From: Atopobiaceae bacterium
Lineage (GTDB): Bacteria; Actinomycetota; Coriobacteriia; Coriobacteriales; Atopobiaceae
Direction: 5' to 3'
DNA length: 64,000 nucleotides
Assembly (NCBI GenBank): GCA_017533825.1
Contig: JAFWIE010000040.1
Coordinates: forward strand, 1 to 64,000
Made by a program: the position numbers and the translations under genes
Notes under the pieces: model-generated
The model's input: only the letters and a program-made list of their open reading frames with translations
What the model was told of the DNA's origin: nothing
Databases searched by the model: none
Part shown: piece by piece, positions 1-9,388 of the stretch
Position numbering within the stretch: the stretch's first letter is position 1
Layout of the letters: every line of letters begins with the position of its first letter

Positions 1-43
1 ATGAATGCCTCCTTTCGCTTGGCAAGCCTAGCGTAGGGGCATA

Positions 44-116
44 CGGGTTATGAGAAGGAGACGAGGGCCGTCGGCGGCGGGCAGCTGCGGCTTCTCAGCC
101 AGCTTCTCATAACCCG
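44..116. repeat. 14-bp perfect inverted repeat (large hairpin) upstream of the EAL gene
   Basis: Arm 44-57 (CGGGTTATGAGAAG) is exactly complementary to 103-116. The 45-nt GC-rich interior contains further short self-complementary pieces, and CTTCTCA recurs at 91-97, 103-109 and 120-126. No coding frame crosses the stretch before 175. It could be a terminator for a gene outside the window, a leader hairpin of the EAL gene or an intergenic repeat. The pairing is seen directly; the role is unknown. Confidence 0.6.
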
Positions 117-174
117 CAGCTTCTCATGAGACGAGACGTCGGGCCTCAACTCACCAGACAAGATCATCAACACC

Positions 175-1020
175 ATGTCGCTCGCACTCGAACACGCTGG
201 ACAGAACGACACGACCACTTACAACGCGAACAAGGACACCCTGAGCATAGGCGAGGTGTACGAGCAGGTCATGATCATGCGCACGCTTGAGCGTGTGCTC
301 GAGCGTCATGAGGTCGAGGTGTTCCTGCAACCCGTCGTGCTCGGAACCTCGCATGAGCTGATTGGCGCCGAGGCCTTGTCCCGCATTCGCGACGAGGATG
401 GCGACATTGTGCCTCCGTCACAGTTCATCCCGATTGCCGAGCAAACGGGGCTCATCAACAAGCTCGGCATTCAGGTGTTCGACAAGGTATGCGCGTTTAT
501 CGCCACATATGACCTGAAGCGTATGGGGTTGGACTGGGTCAACATCAACCTCTCCCCTCTCCAGTGCGCGCAGCAAGACATCGCGGAGCACTTTGCCCTC
601 ATTCTCGAACAACACGGCATCGCATCGGACCTGATTCACCTTGAGGTCACCGAGCAGAGCATCGTCGATTACTCCCTCATCAAGGACCAGATCCTTCAGC
701 TGCACGGCATGGGCTTCAAGTTCTCGCTCGACGACTATGGAACGGGCTACTCCAACCTCGTTCGCCTTTCCGACTACCCCTTCTCCAACATCAAGCTAGA
801 CATGTCACTCGTACGCAGCTACAGCATCGGGAAGGGCGGCCTGTTGCCAGTAGCGGTAAGCGGCCTGAAGAGCGTGGGCTACACCATTACGGCTGAGGGT
901 GTGGAGACGGAAGAAATGGCAAAGAGCCTCACAGGCATAGGAGCGGACTACCTGCAAGGCTATCTGTTCTCGAGGCCCCTGCCTATCGACGAGTTTGTGC
1001 GCACGTATGGCGCAGGTTGA
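175..1020 (+). CDS. Stand-alone EAL-domain protein, predicted cyclic-di-GMP phosphodiesterase
   Basis: The 281-aa product is almost entirely an EAL domain, whose family hydrolyses c-di-GMP to pGpG. Expected catalytic signatures are present in order: EAL within GAEALSR, NINLSP, the EVTEQ glutamate, DDYGTGYSN, the KLD lysine and GVET, ending with QGYLFSRP. All metal ligands seem retained, so the enzyme may be active. No GGDEF, PAS or membrane segment precedes it, so it would be a cytosolic single-domain EAL protein. The ATG at 175 lacks a convincing Shine-Dalgarno and a GTG at 256 is an alternative. The 5' end may therefore be altered or may lie in a decayed longer gene. The neighbouring gene is convergent and unrelated. 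Confidence 0.85.
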   Translation: MSLALEHAGQNDTTTYNANKDTLSIGEVYEQVMIMRTLERVLERHEVEVFLQPVVLGTSHELIGAEALSRIRDEDGDIVPPSQFIPIAEQTGLINKLGIQVFDKVCAFIATYDLKRMGLDWVNINLSPLQCAQQDIAEHFALILEQHGIASDLIHLEVTEQSIVDYSLIKDQILQLHGMGFKFSLDDYGTGYSNLVRLSDYPFSNIKLDMSLVRSYSIGKGGLLPVAVSGLKSVGYTITAEGVETEEMAKSLTGIGADYLQGYLFSRPLPIDEFVRTYGAG

Positions 1021-1032
1021 CGGAGCTCGCCA

Positions 1033-1383
1033 TCACCTGGCTTCGAACGTTCCGTCGGTGCCCCACTCCCAGGTACCCTGCTTGCCCTCCACGGCTGCCC
1101 CTAGCTCGAAGTGCAGCTTCGCGATGCCGAGGTCGGTATAGGCCACCTCCCGCTTGACGTTGGGAAGGGTGGCACGCAGCCCCGTCTCGTCCTGCACGAA
1201 GACGACCGGCTGCTGGTTGACCGCAGAGGGCCCCTTGATGACGCTCCAGATACCAGAGCGGACCCAAGCGGGTGCCTCAGCGATCGTGGTGGGACCCTGG
1301 TAGAGCGCTTCGGGCTTCTTGTCGCGCCGACGCAGGCCTGCGCGACAAGATATGCGCACGTCGATGGCTTCATGAGAGGTCAT
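1033..1383 (-). pseudogene. Nitroreductase-family remnant with internal deletion
   Basis: The 116-aa product starts after a good ribosome-binding site (AAAGGAG, 4 nt before ATG). Its N-terminus (EAIDVRISCR) resembles the EAIxxRxSxR opening of FMN-dependent nitroreductases. After about 20 further residues it jumps to APAWVRSGIW and then GPSAVNQQPV, resembling the family's APSAxNxQPW segment. It ends with DLGIAKLHFELGA, which resembles the C-terminal helix. Family members are usually 170-220 aa, so roughly 60-100 central residues seem missing. I read this as a gene shortened by an internal in-frame deletion and probably non-functional. A genuinely small flavoprotein cannot be excluded. Confidence 0.55.
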
Positions 1384-1602
1384 GATTCTCCTTTCGATGA
1401 GTGCATTTGCTAAAGGTCATATCACGACAATTCCGAAAGCACTCTCCGGGAAATCGCCACAGTCATCCCCGAAGTGACGCAGGGGTACTACGTGAGGGGC
1501 ATAGGAGGGGCCGCTGCATTCGCGGCTGCACGATTCGCACCAGATTCGTGCCGACCACCGAATGCAACGGCCAAGATTCAGCGTTTCCTCAGGCCAGAAA
1601 GC

Positions 1603-3066
<1,464 letters not shown>

Positions 3067-3189
3067 TCATTCGGATTTGCCATGATAAGAGAGTAAACAA
3101 CTGCTAATTAATAATACAGTGTAAATCGGCGAAAGACGATTCTGAGCGTTACAATGGTACCAATGCAGACGGAAGCAAAGGTTTATGAC

Positions 3190-4293
3190 ATGTCCATATC
3201 CAAGATTGTTATCACCGGTGGTCCGTGTGGGGGAAAGACCACGGCGCTCAGCCGCATCCAGCGAGACCTCTCGCACCTCGGCTACACCGTGCTCATCGTC
3301 CCCGAGACAGCAACGTCACTCATTTCGGGTGGCGTCACGCCATGGACCTGCGCTAGCAACGAGGAATACCAGAAGTGCCAGATGACGCTGCAGCGGCAGA
3401 AGGAGCAGATCTTCGAGCAGGCCGCCCGCACGATGCCTCAAGAAAAGATTATCATCGTGTGCGATCGTGGCGAGATGGACAACAAGGTATACATGAGCGA
3501 TGACGAGTTCGGGCGCGTCTTGGATTACCTGGGAACCAACGAGGCAGAGCTTCGCGATGGCTACGATGCGGTGTTCCACCTCATCACCGCGGCAAAGGGC
3601 GCCGAAGAATTCTACACGCTCGAGAACAACGGCGCACGCTACGAGTCGGTCGATGAGGCCGCCGCCCTCGACGACAAGTTCATCGCCGCGTGGACGGGAC
3701 ACCCCTACTTCCGCGTGATCGACAACTCAACCGATTTCGAGGGGAAGATGCGACGCCTCATTCGCGAGATCGCCTATTATCTGGGCGAACTGCATCCCTA
3801 CGAGATTGAGCGAAAGTATCTCGTGGAGTTCCCCAACCTCGCGTGGCTCGAGAGCCTCGATGCGTGCGAGCGCGTCGAGATATCACAGCACTACCTGCGC
3901 TCCGATCCCGACCAGGAGATTCGCATCCGCAGGCGTGGCAGCGGGGAGAACAGCATGTACTACCTCACCGAGAAGCGCATCTCGGAAGGACATACGGCGC
4001 TGCGAACGCAGCGCCGCCTGACCGAGGGCGAGTATCACATGCTGCTGGTTCAAGCCGATCCCAAGCGTCGCGAGATTTGCAAGACCCGCTACTGCCTCAC
4101 CTACGAGAACCAATACTTCGAGATTGACATCTTCCCCTGCTGGAGTGACCAGGCACTCGCCGAGATTGAGCTCTCGAGCGAGGAGACTCCCGTGCACTTC
4201 CCGCCCGAGCTCAAGGTCATTCGTGAGGTGACGGGAGACCCGCGTTACCGCAATGCGGCGATTGCCGCATTGCCCAAGGGCGCCACGCACTAA
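3190..4293 (+). CDS. AAA/NadR-like ATPase fused to a CYTH (triphosphate tunnel) domain
   Basis: The 367-aa protein combines two domains. The N-terminal part has a P-loop (GGPCGGKTT, about residues 8-16) of the AAA_28/NadR kinase-like type. From about residue 205 a CYTH domain begins with the diagnostic EIERKYL (ExExK) motif, followed by charged Arg/Lys/Glu strands that line the tunnel in this family. CYTH proteins bind or hydrolyse triphosphates and polyphosphate, and the fused ATPase is of unknown role. An ATG at 3154 is in frame but lacks a ribosome-binding site. The ATG at 3190 is preceded by AAAGG with 8-nt spacing and places the P-loop near the N-terminus. It lies 28 nt upstream of the thioesterase gene, probably as one transcript. 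Confidence 0.85.
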   Translation: MSISKIVITGGPCGGKTTALSRIQRDLSHLGYTVLIVPETATSLISGGVTPWTCASNEEYQKCQMTLQRQKEQIFEQAARTMPQEKIIIVCDRGEMDNKVYMSDDEFGRVLDYLGTNEAELRDGYDAVFHLITAAKGAEEFYTLENNGARYESVDEAAALDDKFIAAWTGHPYFRVIDNSTDFEGKMRRLIREIAYYLGELHPYEIERKYLVEFPNLAWLESLDACERVEISQHYLRSDPDQEIRIRRRGSGENSMYYLTEKRISEGHTALRTQRRLTEGEYHMLLVQADPKRREICKTRYCLTYENQYFEIDIFPCWSDQALAEIELSSEETPVHFPPELKVIREVTGDPRYRNAAIAALPKGATH

Positions 4294-4321
4294 CTGCCAA
4301 ATCCTTCGAATCGGGGACCTC

Positions 4322-5038
4322 ATGTACTCATTCACCAGCACCGTGCGCTACAGCGAATGCGACCAGAACTCGCGACTCACCATTCCTGCGGCCATCAACT
4401 ATCTGCAAGACTGCTCCATGTTCCATTGCGAGCACATTGGACACGGACTCGCCTATGCGCGCGAGCACGAAATCGCATGGTTCGCCATCGCCTGGCAAAT
4501 TCAGATCGTGCAACTCCCCTGCTTCTGCGACGCCATACGCATGTGCACCTGGTGCAACGAGATGAGGAGCACCCTCGCCAGACGTTCCTACACCATCGAG
4601 GATGGCGAAGGCAACCTCTTGGTGAAAGCAGAGGCACTATGTGCCCTCGTGGACACGCACACCGGACGCGCCATCAGAATCCCCCAGGACGAGTCGATCT
4701 TCCTGAGCGACGAACCGTCCCTTGACCTACCCACAACCCAACGCAAGGTGCGCCTCGCCGGGAACGGCGAGCAAGTACTTGAGCTCGAGGTCACGGAGCG
4801 TCTCATCGACTCCAATGGTCACGTCAATAACGTGCAGTACATCGCCATCGCAGAAGATGTGGTTCGCGCCCGCGAAGAGTCCTTCGAGGTCGGTCGCATC
4901 CTGGTGCAGTATAAGGTCTCCGCACATCTTGGCGACACCATCGTCGCGATGCTGCACCAGGAGGACGACGGGTACGGCATCGACCTCACGGACTCTGACG
5001 GGAAGAGCTTCGCCGTCGTCAAGCTACTCAGGCATTAG
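4322..5038 (+). CDS. Acyl-ACP thioesterase family protein
   Basis: The 238-aa product matches the bacterial acyl-ACP thioesterase family (double hot-dog fold), which releases fatty acids from acyl carrier protein. Recognisable elements are the N-terminal hot-dog start YSECDQNSRLT, the helix leading to HIGHGLAYAREH and, in the second half, DSNGHVNNVQYIAIAED, the usual Asn-His region of the catalytic hot-dog. The reading frame is open 23 codons further upstream. The ATG at 4322 starts the conserved domain and lies just after the ATPase-CYTH stop codon. It probably acts in the cytosol in lipid turnover. The pairing with a CYTH-ATPase is noted but unexplained. Confidence 0.8.
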   Translation: MYSFTSTVRYSECDQNSRLTIPAAINYLQDCSMFHCEHIGHGLAYAREHEIAWFAIAWQIQIVQLPCFCDAIRMCTWCNEMRSTLARRSYTIEDGEGNLLVKAEALCALVDTHTGRAIRIPQDESIFLSDEPSLDLPTTQRKVRLAGNGEQVLELEVTERLIDSNGHVNNVQYIAIAEDVVRAREESFEVGRILVQYKVSAHLGDTIVAMLHQEDDGYGIDLTDSDGKSFAVVKLLRH

Positions 5039-5045
5039 GCCCATG

Positions 5046-5534
5046 CTACCTGCGACGACGCCTCTTGGTCTTCTTGTCCTGCTGAGCGGGATGCTCGCTG
5101 AACCACTCGTCCATGTCGGGGACTTCGGGCATCTCCTTGAGCCTCTTCTGGATGTTGCTTTGTGCGCGCCGATAGCTGTTGAGCATGCCCGTCGCATACA
5201 TCACGATGGCCATCACGAACGCGGCAAAAGACACGCCTACGATGAACGGACTCGAGGCTGCGCGGCCATCCATCACCATGAGCATCGCGTTCCACAAGGC
5301 AAGGCCACCCATCGCAAGCATTGCCTTACCGGGCAGGTCCGCGCTGTTGCGCTTCTCCTTGGGAAGCGCGTCAAGCTCTCGCTTGTAGAGGAGCAAGAAC
5401 ATGTGCTCGTCTGATATGTTGCATTCCTTCTTGTAGCGGTTTATCTGCCGACGTGCCATCGGCGACGCCATCTGGTATTCGAGCGTCTCGTGGTAGTCGC
5501 CACCCGCTTGACTGGTGTAATCGTTGCTGGGCAT
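5046..5534 (-). CDS. Hypothetical membrane protein with basic C-terminus
   Basis: The 162-aa product has a soluble N-terminal half with a charged helix around PMARRQINRYKKE. Two hydrophobic segments follow, roughly residues 78-95 (LAMGGLALWNAMLMVM) and 103-122 (FIVGVSFAAFVMAIVM). A cytosolic tail follows and ends in a run of arginines (KKTKRRRRR). The start at 5534 is chosen for its AAAGGGG ribosome-binding site, and the frame is open 12 codons further up. Its stop lies 7 nt from the convergent thioesterase stop. I do not recognise a family. The acidic tail before the poly-Arg end suggests an interaction surface, but this is speculative. Confidence 0.65.
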   Translation of the reverse strand: MPSNDYTSQAGGDYHETLEYQMASPMARRQINRYKKECNISDEHMFLLLYKRELDALPKEKRNSADLPGKAMLAMGGLALWNAMLMVMDGRAASSPFIVGVSFAAFVMAIVMYATGMLNSYRRAQSNIQKRLKEMPEVPDMDEWFSEHPAQQDKKTKRRRRR

Positions 5535-5701
5535 CGCGTCCCCTTTCGTCACGAACTGCGACCTTACCACACTTTGAGTGTCTCGGCATGCTCAACCTCT
5601 GCCCAACTCTATAGAACGAGTGCATGGGCTTTGCGGCCTGAGCGATTCTCGGTTGATGGGGTATTATGGTGCAGTCTATTTCGAAACTGGAGGTGCACAT
5701 C

Positions 5702-6520
5702 ATGAGCACAAACGATAACAAGAAGCCCTTCGAGACGGCAAGCGCAACAACCGATCCCGACAACTCAAATTCAGGTCCCTTCGCCTTCATTATCACGGGC
5801 GTGTGTCTCGCCGTACTCTTGGGACTCGGCCTGCTCATCTCGAGCGTCGCGTCGATTGCGCTCACGGCGGCTGCATCAGCAATGTCGGATGCCCCAAGCT
5901 CGAGTACGCCCCTCGACGATGACTTTGACTTTAACGACCTCGACGAGCTGTTCAACCAGTATTACCAAGACGACAACAACTACGGTGGCAGCAGTACCTC
6001 GACTCAGAACGGCACGAGCTCTATGGTCACCGTCGACGAGGCACTTGACTTCGACCTCGCGCCCTATGGAGCATGCATCGACGATGGGGTCAGCGCGAGC
6101 GCATACGCCGGCGTTCCGCAGGAGGTACGCAGCTTTGTACGAGAGCTCGTGAGCGCCGATCGTACCAACACCCAGAAGGTGGTTGCCGCCCTCAACGAGG
6201 CGGCTCTTAACGACGAGGCGCGCGCGGCAAAGGTCAAGGAGGCCATCGAGCTCTCCGATGCGGGTGTCCGTGCCATAAACGACATCGCTCTTCCTTCCCT
6301 CACAAACGACGAGGGTGGTGCGGTGGCAGATGCACTCGGCTCGGCAAAGACCAAGGCTGCTGAGCGCTGGACCCAGATGGGACGCGAACTGCGTCTACTC
6401 GACACCACGGACAAGATCGAGACCCGCAAAATCTGGAACTACGACGAGGACGTGGCGGACGCCACTGAGGAAGCGGCTGACCTCATCGAGGATGCAATGG
6501 ACAAGGCAGCCAATCTCTAG
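5702..6520 (+). CDS. Hypothetical single-pass membrane-anchored protein with extracytoplasmic domain
   Basis: The 272-aa protein has a short cytosolic N-terminus and one hydrophobic segment (about residues 23-58, containing GVCLAVLLGLGLLISS). An acidic, low-complexity linker rich in Asp, Asn, Tyr and Ser follows. The C-terminal helical domain of about 150 residues is rich in Ala, Glu and Asp. The start at 5702 has a GGAGG site 8 nt upstream, and an ATG at 5666 in the same frame has none. The thymidylate synthase gene follows after 17 nt, so both may share a transcript. I do not recognise a family. The topology suggests an envelope-facing accessory protein. Confidence 0.65.
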   Translation: MSTNDNKKPFETASATTDPDNSNSGPFAFIITGVCLAVLLGLGLLISSVASIALTAAASAMSDAPSSSTPLDDDFDFNDLDELFNQYYQDDNNYGGSSTSTQNGTSSMVTVDEALDFDLAPYGACIDDGVSASAYAGVPQEVRSFVRELVSADRTNTQKVVAALNEAALNDEARAAKVKEAIELSDAGVRAINDIALPSLTNDEGGAVADALGSAKTKAAERWTQMGRELRLLDTTDKIETRKIWNYDEDVADATEEAADLIEDAMDKAANL

Positions 6521-6537
6521 GATTTCTGGGGGGTACG

Positions 6538-7389
6538 ATGAGCAAGGCAGACGATCTGTTCGTGGCCATGTGCCAAGACATTCTGGAGAACGGCACCACG
6601 ACCGAGGGACAGCGCGTACGACCCACATGGGACGATGGATCCAAGGCATACACCATCAAGCGCTTCGGCGTATGCAACCGCTACGACCTGCGCGAGGAGT
6701 TTCCTGCACTCACCTTGCGGCGGACGGCACTGAAGAGCTGCATGGACGAAATCCTGTGGATTTACCAGAAGAAGTCGAATAACGTTGGCGACCTAGGCTC
6801 TCACATCTGGGATGCCTGGGCAGACGAGAGCGGTTCCATAGGCCGTGCCTATGGATATCAGGTCGGCAAGGTATCACGCTACTCCGACGGAGACTTCGAC
6901 CAAATGGACCGCGTGCTCAAGGACCTGCGTGAGGAACCCTTCTCGCGACGTATCCTCACCAATCTGTACAACTTCGACGACCTCCATGCCATGGCGCTCT
7001 ATCCGTGCGCCTACAGTTGCACCTACAACGTCACAGACGACCGACGCGCGGACGGCAGACTCACGCTCAACATGGTGCTCAACCAGCGCAGCCAGGACGT
7101 TTTGACGGCCAACAACTGGAACGTCTGCCAATATGCCATCCTTTTGATGATGGTCGCGCAAAGCACGGGGATGGTTGCCGGGGAACTCGTCCATATGATC
7201 GCAGACGCTCATATTTACGACCGACACGTCGACATCGTGAGGGAACTCATCGCGCGACCGCGCTTGTCGGCTCCCTCCGTGCGTCTGAACCCTGACGTCA
7301 CGGACTTCTATGAGTTCACCACCGACGACCTCATCGTCGAGAATTACGCGCACGGCCCTCAAGTACGCAACATTCCCGTCGCTGTGTGA
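6538..7389 (+). CDS. thyA: Thymidylate synthase
   Basis: The 283-aa product converts dUMP to dTMP using methylene-tetrahydrofolate. Visible signatures are the catalytic cysteine in ALYPCAYSC (Cys157), the QRSQDVLTANNW dUMP-binding stretch (QRSxD) and HIYDRHVDIVRELI near the end, matching the HxYxNH-type C-terminal motif. The active-site loop before Cys carries paired arginines (FSRRIL). Its length is normal for bacterial ThyA. folA starts 9 nt downstream, giving the classic thyA-folA pair in which dihydrofolate made here is recycled by DHFR. The YPC context differs from the enterobacterial APCH motif but is found in related Gram-positive enzymes. Confidence 0.93.
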   Translation: MSKADDLFVAMCQDILENGTTTEGQRVRPTWDDGSKAYTIKRFGVCNRYDLREEFPALTLRRTALKSCMDEILWIYQKKSNNVGDLGSHIWDAWADESGSIGRAYGYQVGKVSRYSDGDFDQMDRVLKDLREEPFSRRILTNLYNFDDLHAMALYPCAYSCTYNVTDDRRADGRLTLNMVLNQRSQDVLTANNWNVCQYAILLMMVAQSTGMVAGELVHMIADAHIYDRHVDIVRELIARPRLSAPSVRLNPDVTDFYEFTTDDLIVENYAHGPQVRNIPVAV

Positions 7390-7398
7390 GGTGGCACC

Positions 7399-7890
7399 GT
7401 GAACGCCATCGTATCGGTTACCAACGACTGGGGCATCGGCTTACGGGGAAGCCTCCTCGTACGCAATCGCGCCGACATGCGCATGTTTCGGGAGCAGACC
7501 ATGGGGGGTACCGTCGTGTGCGGACGTTCCACGTTCGAGAGCTTCCCGGGAGGAGCACTCAAGGGTCGACGCAACATCGTCCTCACCCATAACCCGGACT
7601 TCTCCGCCCCGGGAGTAGAGGTAGTCCACAGCGTCGATGAGACGCTGCAGGCCGTTGCGCACGATAATCCCGAGCGCGTGTGGCTCATTGGCGGCCAGAC
7701 CGTGTACGAGGCGCTTCTTGACTCATGCACCAAAGCATATGTGACAAAGAACGACATCGTCACCGAGGCCGACGCGTTCTTCCCCAACCTCGATGCTCTT
7801 CCCGAATGGGCTTGCATCGACTCTTTGGGCGCCGGCACGACCGACGCCGGCATCGCCTATGAGTTTCTCGTCTACCAGCAGTTGCACTGA
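7399..7890 (+). CDS. folA: Dihydrofolate reductase
   Basis: The 163-aa protein reduces dihydrofolate to tetrahydrofolate with NADPH. It carries the expected N-terminal AIVSVTNDWGIG (Trp and substrate loop), GRSTFESFPGG (NADPH-binding), RRNIVLT and VWLIGGQTVY motifs. It starts with GTG at 7399, preceded by GAGGTGG that overlaps the end of thyA. Translation of the two genes is therefore probably coupled. The gene is followed within 12 nt by a perfect 10-bp hairpin that probably ends the thyA-folA transcript. Confidence 0.92.
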   Translation: MNAIVSVTNDWGIGLRGSLLVRNRADMRMFREQTMGGTVVCGRSTFESFPGGALKGRRNIVLTHNPDFSAPGVEVVHSVDETLQAVAHDNPERVWLIGGQTVYEALLDSCTKAYVTKNDIVTEADAFFPNLDALPEWACIDSLGAGTTDAGIAYEFLVYQQLH

Positions 7891-7901
7891 CGAAAAGCTG
7901 A

Positions 7902-7925
7902 CCCCACAGGGGTCACCCTGTGGGG
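7902..7925. terminator. Bidirectional intrinsic terminator-like hairpin
   Basis: CCCCACAGGG at 7902-7911 pairs perfectly with 7916-7925 across a GTCA loop. It lies between the convergent folA (+) and lipoprotein (-) genes. There is no long T-run, so it may work in both directions or be a REP-like palindrome. Confidence 0.6.
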
Positions 7926-7937
7926 CAAAGCGAGCCA

Positions 7938-8495
7938 CTACTTCTCGAGCCCCGCATAAGCCGCCGTAGCGAACTCCTCCGCGGACCCCTCATCAAGCCT
8001 CCACTCGTTGTCACGCTTCGTGAACCGCAGCGTCACGTCAGTTTCGACCAAATCCGCGCAATCATCCAGATGCTGAAACAGAATGTCCACGAATGCGTCC
8101 GTGAGCTCTTCGTCCGTGCCTTCTCGGTATAGCTCGCCCACCGAATCGATCGTCTCGGCATCCATCGACACCTCGTCGAATGCTTCCTTCAGGGCACCGG
8201 GAAGATCGACGTTTGAAACATGCGCCTCCAAGGTCGCATGGTCTCCCGTCACAACGACCTTACCGAGCTCGCACTCAAACCGAGAAAGCAGATGCTCCTC
8301 GAGCTCCGTCTCTGCCTCAATGTCTGCGACGGCATCTTTTGCCGCCTTCCGAATCACCTTCTCGTCAGCCTCCGTCGAAGGAGGCTCCACCGGTTGCGCC
8401 GCTGGTTCTTGAGCACAACATGGCAACATCAATGCGCAAAGTAAAAGGAGGAAGAGGAGCAAGACTCCCCTCCCTCGTTGGCATCCGTAACGCAC
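7938..8495 (-). CDS. Probable secreted or lipid-anchored acidic protein
   Basis: The 185-aa product starts with a basic segment, a Leu-rich hydrophobic core (VLLLFLLLLCALML) and then PCC. This is a signal-peptide-like start with a possible but non-canonical lipobox cysteine (Cys26 or Cys27). A Pro/Glu linker follows, then a compact acidic domain ending in VTLRFTKRDNEWRLDEGS, a pattern seen in small envelope proteins whose last strand carries a conserved Trp. The GTG at 8495 is the likely start, with only a weak ribosome-binding site. It begins 9 nt after the kinase gene, so they may be co-transcribed. The function is unknown. Confidence 0.6.
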   Translation of the reverse strand: MRYGCQRGRGVLLLFLLLLCALMLPCCAQEPAAQPVEPPSTEADEKVIRKAAKDAVADIEAETELEEHLLSRFECELGKVVVTGDHATLEAHVSNVDLPGALKEAFDEVSMDAETIDSVGELYREGTDEELTDAFVDILFQHLDDCADLVETDVTLRFTKRDNEWRLDEGSAEEFATAAYAGLEK

Positions 8496-8504
8496 GCGCG
8501 AATC

Positions 8505-9284
8505 CTACACGTCGTTGAAGACCGACTCGACCTGCTGCCAGAGGTACTTCTCGCCGGCTTGGCGACCACGGGCGAGCTCAGCTGCCGCCACAACGGGCAC
8601 CCAGTGGAGGATAAGCTGCCTGGGTGTATCGCTCATGCGAGAGTACAGGTCCAAATACAGCTGAGCACGCTCAGGGTGCTTTACCTGCAGGAGCAGGAAC
8701 GTCTGGGCCGCATCGACCTCGGGCACGCCGGCAGTCACGTGGGCCCAGTCACAGACGTACGGATCGCTGCCGTCGTCAGGCACGATGATGTTGGAAGCAA
8801 CAAAGTCACCGTGGCACACTTTGGTGCCACCCTTGAGTCCGTCCAGACGCATCTGCAAATCGTAACGTACTGAGGGGTCGATTGCTTTGCAGCCGTTGAT
8901 CATGCGACGCAGCTTGTCCTTCTGACGGTTGAGCAGCGGGGCATCAGCGGTCTGGATGTCAATCTGCAACTGAGCAAACTGCTCCATGTAGCCCCGCAGA
9001 TTGCCCTTGTCCTCTGCGATGAGGTCTTCGAGCGTACGGCCAGGGATGAACTTGAGCGCGAGTGCCCAGCTCCCCTCCCACTCGCCGTCCTTTATCTGGC
9101 TAACCTCGAGCACCCTCGGCACACGCCCACCGGCCTCTGCCACGCGAGCGTCATTCAGCGCTTCGTTGAAGACGTCCGAGCCGGGCTTCCGCTCGTTGAA
9201 GACCTTCACCAGTCGGTTCCCGTCCTGGTACACGACCTTGTTGTTGCGCCGTACGAGCTCGACCTTGCTATCTGAGAGAATCAT
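8505..9284 (-). CDS. Aminoglycoside-phosphotransferase-like small-molecule kinase
   Basis: The 259-aa protein has the APH/choline kinase fold. Near the centre CHGDFVASNIIV matches the Brenner motif HGDxxxxN, and VCDWAHV supplies the metal-binding Asp. Earlier elements include an ATP-binding Lys in NRLVKVFNE and LKFIPGRTLEDLI. Such enzymes phosphorylate aminoglycosides, choline, sugars or other small alcohols, and the substrate here cannot be read from sequence. The ATG has a very strong AAGGAGG ribosome-binding site. The downstream membrane or lipoprotein gene is probably co-transcribed. It is probably not a classical resistance determinant, since no mobile context is visible. Confidence 0.8.
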   Translation of the reverse strand: MILSDSKVELVRRNNKVVYQDGNRLVKVFNERKPGSDVFNEALNDARVAEAGGRVPRVLEVSQIKDGEWEGSWALALKFIPGRTLEDLIAEDKGNLRGYMEQFAQLQIDIQTADAPLLNRQKDKLRRMINGCKAIDPSVRYDLQMRLDGLKGGTKVCHGDFVASNIIVPDDGSDPYVCDWAHVTAGVPEVDAAQTFLLLQVKHPERAQLYLDLYSRMSDTPRQLILHWVPVVAAAELARGRQAGEKYLWQQVESVFNDV

Positions 9285-9309
9285 CTTTCCTCCTTATGCA
9301 TACCACCGA

Positions 9310-9378
9310 AGTGTCCCTCTGGGGGACTGTCCCCAATGGGACACTCTGACCCACAGGGGACTGTCCCCCATGGGTCAG
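9310..9378. repeat. Two tandem hairpins sharing the core GGGGACTGTCCCC
   Basis: Hairpin 1 has arms AGTGTCCC (9310-9317) and GGGACACT (9338-9345). Hairpin 2 has arms CTGACCCA (9346-9353) and TGGGTCAG (9371-9378). Both enclose the same internal palindrome GGGGACTGTCCCC. They sit back to back between the kinase and adhE genes, both on the minus strand. The doubled arrangement resembles a REP or BIME unit and may also stop transcription after adhE. The pairing is seen directly; the repeat-family status is inference. Confidence 0.6.
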
Positions 9379-9388
9379 CTTGCAACCT

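Noticed and set aside
8505..9284. Aminoglycoside resistance gene
   Set aside because: Only the general APH-fold motifs are present; no specific resistance-family similarity or mobile context could be seen.
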